From NCBI GenBank assembly GCA_021778815.1, contig JAJYBW010000065.1:1-10677 (forward strand): DNA of 10,677 nucleotides. Reading direction: 5' to 3'. Made by a program: the position numbers and the translations under genes. The stretch is from Acidobacteriota bacterium. Lineage in GTDB: Bacteria; Acidobacteriota; Terriglobia; Terriglobales; Acidobacteriaceae. Below are positions 5,396 to 10,677 of this stretch, in pieces (positions within the stretch are counted from its first letter, which is position 1; each line of letters starts with the position of its first letter). Under the pieces are notes generated by a model. That model was not told the DNA's origin, did not search any database, and worked only from the letters and a program-made list of their open reading frames with translations.

Positions 5396-6880
5396 ATGAC
5401 CCAGTCCGCACATTTCGTCGCTGCAGATTTAGGTGCGTCGAGCGGCCGCCTGATGGTCGGCAGCTGGGATGGCCGCAAGTTCTCCCTCGACGAATTGCAT
5501 CGCTTTCCGAACAGCGGCGTTGCCATCGGCGGCAGCCTGCATTGGGATGTTTCAGGGATATGGGCTGAAATCCAACGTGGCCTGATGCTCTATCGCGAGC
5601 GCTTTCAAGATCCGCCAGCCGCCATTGGAGTCGATGCCTGGGGCGTGGATTTTGCGCTGCTCGACGCGACCGGCGAACTGCTTGGCAATCCCTACCACTA
5701 TCGCGATTCAAGAACAGACGGCATTCCCGAGCTGGTCTTCCAGCAGATCGACCCGCGCCAATTGTTTCAGTCCACGGGTGTGCAAACCATGCAGATCAAC
5801 ACGATCTTTCAGTTGTATTCTATGGTGCGCAGCGCCGATCCAAAATTGAAAGCGGCGGAAACCCTGTTGATGATTCCGGACCTGTTCCACTATTTTCTTT
5901 GCGGAGAACGAGTGGTGGAAAACACGGAGGCAACGACCACTCAAATGTATTCCCCCAATAAGGGTTGGGCGAGAGAGGTGTTGGAGACGCTGGAGATTCC
6001 GACACGCATCCTGCCCGATGTCGTTCGTCCAGGAACGCAGCTGGCTCCGGTCCAGACTGGAGTTCTGCGCGACACGGGATTCAACCGCAGCTTTCCAGTG
6101 GTGGCAGTGGCTTCGCACGATACCGCAAGCGCCGTGGCCGCAATCCCGGGCATGGATGAGGACAGTGTCTTCATCAGCAGCGGCACCTGGAGTTTGATGG
6201 GAGTCGAACTGCGAGAGCCGATCACTTCCGATCAAGCCTACTCGCTCGGGTTTACCAATGAGGGCGGCGCGGATGGATCCATCCTGCTGATCAAAAATCT
6301 TACAGGGCTATGGCTCCTGCAGGAATGTCAACGGCAATGGAGCCGCGAAGGACGCCATTACACGTGGAGCGAAATTTCGTCGATGGCGGCAACGGCGCCG
6401 GCCTTCGCATGCGTGCTGGACGTGGACGCGAGCGATTTTCGCGCCCCCGAAAATATGCATTACGCGATTGCTGAATATTGTCACCGAACCATGCAGCCGA
6501 ACCCAGAAACCATCGGGGTGGTTGCACGTGGGTGCTTTGAAAGTCTGGCGCTGAAATATCGCTCCGTGTTGGAATCTCTGGAAGCCGTGACGGCGCGGCG
6601 ACTCGATACCATTCGAATCGTTGGAGGGGGCTGCCTGAACAAGCTACTCTGCCAGATGACAGCCGATGCCTGCAATCGCACGGTGGTCAGCGGTCCGGTG
6701 GAGGCCTCTGCCTTTGGCAACGTCATGCTGCAGGCCATCGCCACCGGGCATCTCTCAAACATTGGCGCAGGTCGCGCCGCAATCGCTGCATCCATCCAAT
6801 GCGTATCTTATTTCCCGCAAAAAACAGACGTGTGGGATGACGCCTACGCGCGGATGGAACATACGCAAACGCACGCATGA
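5396..6880 (+). CDS. FGGY-family sugar kinase, RhaB-like; probable L-fuculokinase in this context
   Basis: The 494 residues match the rhamnulokinase branch of the FGGY family across their length. DLGASSGR (11-18) is the N-terminal phosphate loop, and VDAWGVDF (79-86) and YRDSRTDG (102-109) are sugar-site motifs. ASHDTASAV (239-247) carries the probable catalytic base D242. SSGTWSLMG (261-269), IVGGGCLNKLL (408-418) and GPVEASAFGN (433-442) follow. The enzyme should phosphorylate a ketose at O-1 using ATP in the cytoplasm. By sequence it would be called L-rhamnulose kinase. The neighbours (FucP, fucosidase) instead suggest L-fuculose as the substrate, which is inference. The start is fixed by an in-frame TAG at 5387-5389; no clear ribosome site precedes it. 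It is the first gene of the operon, 22 bases before the next. Confidence 0.88.
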   Translation: MTQSAHFVAADLGASSGRLMVGSWDGRKFSLDELHRFPNSGVAIGGSLHWDVSGIWAEIQRGLMLYRERFQDPPAAIGVDAWGVDFALLDATGELLGNPYHYRDSRTDGIPELVFQQIDPRQLFQSTGVQTMQINTIFQLYSMVRSADPKLKAAETLLMIPDLFHYFLCGERVVENTEATTTQMYSPNKGWAREVLETLEIPTRILPDVVRPGTQLAPVQTGVLRDTGFNRSFPVVAVASHDTASAVAAIPGMDEDSVFISSGTWSLMGVELREPITSDQAYSLGFTNEGGADGSILLIKNLTGLWLLQECQRQWSREGRHYTWSEISSMAATAPAFACVLDVDASDFRAPENMHYAIAEYCHRTMQPNPETIGVVARGCFESLALKYRSVLESLEAVTARRLDTIRIVGGGCLNKLLCQMTADACNRTVVSGPVEASAFGNVMLQAIATGHLSNIGAGRAAIAASIQCVSYFPQKTDVWDDAYARMEHTQTHA

Positions 6881-6902
6881 ACATGGAAAGTGAGGAAACA
6901 GT

Positions 6903-8372
6903 ATGCATAGCACAGTCACGACCCTACCTCGGCACCAGATGTTGATTGATGGCGAACTGGTGACATCGCAAAAAACTATCGCAGTCATCAATCCCACCAC
7001 AGAAGAAGTAATTTCCGAGGTTCCCAGCGGAACATTGGAGGACGTGAACGCGGCCGTTCTGGCTGCGGAAAAAGCACAGAAAAGCTGGAGCCAGTTGCCG
7101 GCCATTGAGCGGGCGCAATATTTGCGCGAAATTGCGCAGGCCATTCGGGCAGACCGAGAGCATCTGGCGCGAGTGATTACAGAGGAGCAAGGAAAGATCT
7201 TGTCGCTGGCACAGGTGGAAGTGGACTTCTCCGCCGATTACCTGGACTATATGGCGGAGTTTGCGCGTCGCTATGAGGGTGAGATCATCCAGAGCGATCG
7301 GCGTGGAGAGAATATCCTTCTCTTCAAGCACCCCATTGGCGTGATCGCCGGCATTCTTCCCTGGAACTTTCCGTTTTTCCTGATCGTTCGCAAGATGGCG
7401 CCGGCGCTGGTCACTGGCAACACGATCGTGATCAAGCCCAGCAGTGAAACACCCAACAATGCATTTGAATTTGCCAAGATCATTGCCAAGTCGAGATTGC
7501 CGAAAGGCGTCTTCAATCTTGTGTCCGGCAAAGGCAGCGTGGTGGGAGATGGCCTGGCGCGTCATCCGAAGGTCGGCATGGTCAGCCTGACCGGCAGCGT
7601 GGAAGGCGGCATCGCGGTGATGCGAGCGGCAGCCGACAATGTGACCAAGGTATCGCTGGAGCTGGGTGGAAAAGCGCCGGCAATCGTGATGCAGGATGCG
7701 GACCTCGACCTGGCGGTGAAATCCATTCGTGCTTCGCGCATCATCAATACCGGCCAGGTTTGCAATTGTGCCGAGCGCGTGTATGTCCAGGAGCCGATCG
7801 CCGATCGATTTATCGAAGCCATGAAGCAAGCGATGGAAAAGACAGTGGTCGGTGATCCATTCGAGAAAGATACGGAGATGGGGCCGATGGTCAGTCGAGC
7901 ACAGATGGAATCTGTCGATAAAGCCGTGCAGACGGCGGTCGCCGAAGGAGCGCAGCTTCTTTGCGGCGGCAAGAAATATGCCGACCGAAAAGGATACTTC
8001 TATTCGCCCACGGTGTTGACGCACTGTCCCCAGGATTCGCAGGTGATGCAGCAGGAAGTATTCGGCCCAGTTCTACCAATCACTACGTTCAAAGACCTGG
8101 ATGAAGCCATCGAGGACGCGAATGACTGCCAATACGGGCTGACGTCTTCCATTTACACGCGCAGTCTGGATGTTGCCATGCGTGCCTGCAATGAAATCAA
8201 GTTTGGCGAGACCTATGTCAATCGCGAAAACTTTGAGGCCATGCAGGGCTTTCACGCCGGCTGGCGAAAATCCGGCATTGGCGGCGCGGACGGCAAACAT
8301 GGACTCGAGGAATATCTACAGACCCATGTGGTCTACATGAATTACGACTGGAAGAATAGGGCTTCCTCGTAG
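6903..8372 (+). CDS. aldA: Lactaldehyde dehydrogenase, AldA type
   Basis: The 489-residue NAD-dependent aldehyde dehydrogenase is closely similar to E. coli AldA along its length, including DYMAEFARRYEGEIIQSDR (115-133), ILPWNFPFFLIVRKMAPAL (151-169) and a nearly identical C-terminus NRENFEAMQGFHAGWRKSG. Catalytic residues are visible: N155 in PWNF, K178 in VIKPS, E253 in LELGGK and the nucleophile C287 in GQVCNCAERV. AldA oxidises L-lactaldehyde to L-lactate, the aerobic end step of both L-fucose and L-rhamnose breakdown, and also accepts glycolaldehyde. The start follows GAGGA at 6892-6896 by six bases and places C287 two residues from the E. coli position. It lies 22 bases after the kinase, so the two are probably co-transcribed. 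Confidence 0.93.
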   Translation: MHSTVTTLPRHQMLIDGELVTSQKTIAVINPTTEEVISEVPSGTLEDVNAAVLAAEKAQKSWSQLPAIERAQYLREIAQAIRADREHLARVITEEQGKILSLAQVEVDFSADYLDYMAEFARRYEGEIIQSDRRGENILLFKHPIGVIAGILPWNFPFFLIVRKMAPALVTGNTIVIKPSSETPNNAFEFAKIIAKSRLPKGVFNLVSGKGSVVGDGLARHPKVGMVSLTGSVEGGIAVMRAAADNVTKVSLELGGKAPAIVMQDADLDLAVKSIRASRIINTGQVCNCAERVYVQEPIADRFIEAMKQAMEKTVVGDPFEKDTEMGPMVSRAQMESVDKAVQTAVAEGAQLLCGGKKYADRKGYFYSPTVLTHCPQDSQVMQQEVFGPVLPITTFKDLDEAIEDANDCQYGLTSSIYTRSLDVAMRACNEIKFGETYVNRENFEAMQGFHAGWRKSGIGGADGKHGLEEYLQTHVVYMNYDWKNRASS

Positions 8373-8424
8373 CCCCACAGAGACGAGAGAGGCTCAGGAG
8401 CGAACAAACGTCGGAATGTCGGTA

Positions 8425-8455
8425 GTGTCGAGAGCGGATACATTGGTGTCGAGAG
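8425..8455. repeat. 10-bp direct repeat GTGTCGAGAG before fucP
   Basis: GTGTCGAGAG occurs at 8425-8434 and again at 8446-8455, start to start 21 bases. The second copy overlaps the AGAGG ribosome site of fucP. It could be a paired operator on one DNA face, a translational control site, or a chance duplication. Confidence 0.5.
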
Positions 8456-8468
8456 GAATTCGCCCGTA

Positions 8469-9809
8469 ATGCTGGTGCCCCCTGTAGCAACCGAGACGAC
8501 CACGCACAACCCGCAGCAACAACATCCACTGATCCCGCAAGGAATGGGCCTTCAGTTCTCCCTGGTCGCAGGCCTGTTTTTTCTTTGGGGCGTTCCCAAC
8601 AACTTGAACGATGTCTTGATACGCCAGTTCATGACGTCGTTTGCCATCTCGCGATTTCAGGCGGGATTGGTGCAATCGGCATTTTATCTTGGATATTTTC
8701 TAGTGGCCACGCCTGCCGCGCTGCTGATGCGAAAGTTCGGCTACAAGATGGGCTTCATCACGGGCCTGCTCCTCTTCGGTACGGGAGCATTTTTGTTCTG
8801 GCCGGCCGCCCTCGTTGGACGGTATTCATTTTTCCTGGCTGCATTATTTGTCATTGCAACCGGGCTGTCGTTTCTGGAAACGGCCTCGAATCCCTTCGCC
8901 GCGCAGATGGGAGATCCGGAAAGTGCGGCTCGGCGGTTGAACTTCGCGCAGGCCTTTAATCCGCTGGGCGCCATCTGCGGCGTGTTGATCGGCACCGTGT
9001 TTATTTTTTCCGGCATTGAGCTGAGCCCGCAGCAAGTCGCTGCCATGCAGGCTGCCCATACGTACCAGGCCTATCTCCATCAGGAAACCATGCGCGTCGT
9101 TACGCCCTATCTTGTGATCGGCGCGATTGCATTCTTATGGGCTTTCCTGATTGCGCGTACAAAGTTCCCGTCCATCGCGGGAGAGCATGAAAGTACGAAT
9201 GAGGATCACGGGAGATTTCTAGAGCTGCTGTATTATCCTCATTTTCTGCTGGCGATCGTCGCGCAATTTCTTTATGTCGGCGCGCAGGTGGGCACCTGGA
9301 GCTACTTCATTCAGTACATTGAAAGCTCAACCTCCGAGCCGGAAAAGGTGGCTGGATATTTATTGACAGGAACTCTGGTGGCATTTGGCATCGGACGGTT
9401 CGCTTCCTCGGCCCTGATGCGCTATGTACAGCCTCACCTCTTAATGGGCGTATATGGACTGGTAAATATCGTGCTGCTCGGGATCGGCATTCGGTTCCCA
9501 GGCTGGATGGGCCTATGGGCAATTTTTGCCACCAGCTTTTTCATGTCCGTCATGTTTCCCACCATCTTCGCTCTCGGCATTCGCGGCCTGGGTCGCAATA
9601 CCAAGATCGGCGGCTCATTGATTGTGATGGGAATTGTGGGTGGCGCGGTGCTGACTCCGGCGATGGGCTTGATTTCTGAATGGTCGCACAGCATCGCACT
9701 TGCATACATAGTTCCGCTGCTCGCCTATGCCGGGGTTGCGTTGTATTCATTCTTCGGAACCAAACTTTCTCGCAGAACTCTCGAAGCCGCGGATCCAGCG
9801 GCACTGTAG
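8469..9809 (+). CDS. fucP: L-fucose:H+ symporter
   Basis: This 446-residue major facilitator transporter is predicted to cross the inner membrane twelve times. It matches E. coli FucP in signature segments: LFFLWGVPNNLNDVLIRQF (36-54), GLSFLETASNPF (132-143), AQFLYVGAQVGTWSYFIQY in the second half, and IVMGIVGGAVLTPAMG near the end. D48 and E137 correspond to E. coli D46 and E135, the residues linked to sugar and proton coupling. It should import L-fucose with a proton; related sugars are possible. The start follows AGAGG (8452-8456) by 12 bases and gives the N-terminal length expected from the FucP alignment. The 96-base gap after aldA holds a direct repeat but no obvious terminator, so it is probably in the operon. 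Confidence 0.93.
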   Translation: MLVPPVATETTTHNPQQQHPLIPQGMGLQFSLVAGLFFLWGVPNNLNDVLIRQFMTSFAISRFQAGLVQSAFYLGYFLVATPAALLMRKFGYKMGFITGLLLFGTGAFLFWPAALVGRYSFFLAALFVIATGLSFLETASNPFAAQMGDPESAARRLNFAQAFNPLGAICGVLIGTVFIFSGIELSPQQVAAMQAAHTYQAYLHQETMRVVTPYLVIGAIAFLWAFLIARTKFPSIAGEHESTNEDHGRFLELLYYPHFLLAIVAQFLYVGAQVGTWSYFIQYIESSTSEPEKVAGYLLTGTLVAFGIGRFASSALMRYVQPHLLMGVYGLVNIVLLGIGIRFPGWMGLWAIFATSFFMSVMFPTIFALGIRGLGRNTKIGGSLIVMGIVGGAVLTPAMGLISEWSHSIALAYIVPLLAYAGVALYSFFGTKLSRRTLEAADPAAL

Positions 9810-9870
9810 CTTTCGATCTTGATGCAGTTAACCCGCACGACTTTGCAGTCACGATTCAAGGAGAAAAAAG

Positions 9871-10677
9871 ATGACAATCGATGCAATTTCAAGACGCTCC
9901 TTTTTGAAGCAAGTAGGCGCTGCTGGAGCTTTGGCATACTCCACTCACGCGGAAGCACTCACTGTGACTGCGCCCCAGTCTGCCACAGGTAGCGACGCAG
10001 TTTCTGCTGCGGACGCCACACAAGCCGCGACGCGGGCGCAGCGGATGGAGTGGTGGCATGCGGCGAAGTTTGGAATGTTCATCCATTGGGGGCTGTACAG
10101 CGTGTTGGGTCAGCATGAATGGGCCATGGAGGCCGAAGGAATTCCAATTCCGCAATATGAATTGATGGCGAAACATTTCAATCCCAAGCCCAACGCCGCG
10201 CGAGATTGGGCGAGGCTGGCAAAGCGTGCCGGGCAGAAGTACATGGTGATGACAACCAAGCACCATGAGGGCTTCTGCATGTTCGATACAAAGCTGACGG
10301 ACTATTGTGCGCCAAAGCAAGGCCCGGGACGAGACCTGGTACGGGAGTATGTGGAAGCTGCACGCGCCGAAGGTCTGCGAGTTGGCTTCTACTATTCGCT
10401 GATGGATTGGCACCATCCCGACGGCGCGCGATGCAAGACCGATGAAGCGGCGCGGAAGCGATTTGTCGCCTATACCCACGGCCTGATTCGTGAATTGATG
10501 ACCAACTACGGCAAGATCGATGTTCTCTGGTACGACGTGGACGCGCCATTGAGCCCGCAGGAATGGGAGTCGGAGCGCATGAATCAGATGGTGTTCCAGT
10601 TACAGCCGGAAATCATCGTGAATAACCGCAATGGTCTGGATGGAGATTTCTCCACGCCGGAACAGCACATTGAGGCA
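9871..10677 (+). CDS. Alpha-L-fucosidase, GH29, Tat-exported (partial, runs off window end)
   Basis: The first 269 residues are present and the frame is open at the window end. AAGGAG (9858-9863) lies seven bases before the ATG. The N-terminus carries a Tat motif, SRRSFLK (7-13), followed by a short hydrophobic stretch ending near HAEA (26-29), so it should be exported folded. The catalytic domain starts at about residue 55. GH29 hallmarks are FGMFIHWGLYS (67-77), TTKHHEGFCMFDT (128-140), VGFYYSLMDWH (171-181), DVLWYD (217-222) with D222 the probable nucleophile, and NNRNGLDGDFSTPEQ (251-265). E263 is a candidate acid/base, by position only. The enzyme releases L-fucose from fucosylated glycans, feeding FucP encoded 61 bases upstream. 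No terminator is seen between them, so it is probably the fourth gene of the operon. Confidence 0.92.
   Translation, partial: MTIDAISRRSFLKQVGAAGALAYSTHAEALTVTAPQSATGSDAVSAADATQAATRAQRMEWWHAAKFGMFIHWGLYSVLGQHEWAMEAEGIPIPQYELMAKHFNPKPNAARDWARLAKRAGQKYMVMTTKHHEGFCMFDTKLTDYCAPKQGPGRDLVREYVEAARAEGLRVGFYYSLMDWHHPDGARCKTDEAARKRFVAYTHGLIRELMTNYGKIDVLWYDVDAPLSPQEWESERMNQMVFQLQPEIIVNNRNGLDGDFSTPEQHIEA

Noticed and set aside
6924..8024. Minus-strand 366-codon frame
   Set aside because: It is antisense to aldA, whose catalytic motifs are intact. The open antisense frame is a by-product of codon bias, and its His/Arg-rich product has no domain pattern.
9889..10479. Minus-strand 196-codon frame
   Set aside because: It is antisense to the GH29 gene, which has clear family motifs.

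Overview
This looks like a chromosomal segment from a soil-type bacterium, most likely an acidobacterium of the Terriglobia type. That assignment is an inference. It rests on moderate GC, an L-fucose catabolic cluster with a Tat-exported GH29 fucosidase, and dispersed intergenic hairpins with a CCGGGTGCC left arm of a kind I associate with that group. No taxonomic marker gene is present.

Left part (about 1-2380): a possible C-terminal fragment of an upstream gene ends at 180. It is followed by an unrecognised membrane-anchored protein whose 5' end carries an A10 tract, where the better ATG and the long frame disagree. A minus-strand gene (1316-2032) encodes a protein resembling the uracil-DNA glycosylase superfamily. 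Hairpin repeats lie on both sides of it. A C10 tract and another hairpin lie between the second repeat and the next gene.

Middle part (about 2383-5106): this holds an exported seven-bladed beta-propeller lactonase of the 6-phosphogluconolactonase type. A long intergenic region follows with a third hairpin repeat, an intrinsic terminator, a sigma70-like promoter and four tandem 21-bp repeats that each carry a -10-like hexamer. Then come a gamma-class carbonic anhydrase homologue, a YggX iron-trafficking protein and tRNA-Pro(GGG).

Right part (5396-10677): four plus-strand genes form an apparent L-fucose utilisation operon. They are a RhaB-like FGGY sugar kinase, an AldA-type lactaldehyde dehydrogenase, the FucP fucose:proton symporter, and the first 269 residues of a Tat-exported GH29 alpha-L-fucosidase cut by the window end. 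Read as a pathway, the fucosidase releases fucose outside the cytoplasm, FucP imports it, the kinase phosphorylates the ketose, and AldA oxidises the L-lactaldehyde made by aldol cleavage. The isomerase, the aldolase and a regulator are not in the window.

I did not find a clearly new multi-gene system. The best leads are the A10 frame conflict, the hairpin-repeat family with its flanked glycosylase-like gene, the 21-bp repeats carrying promoter hexamers, and the RhaB-like kinase in a fucose context.
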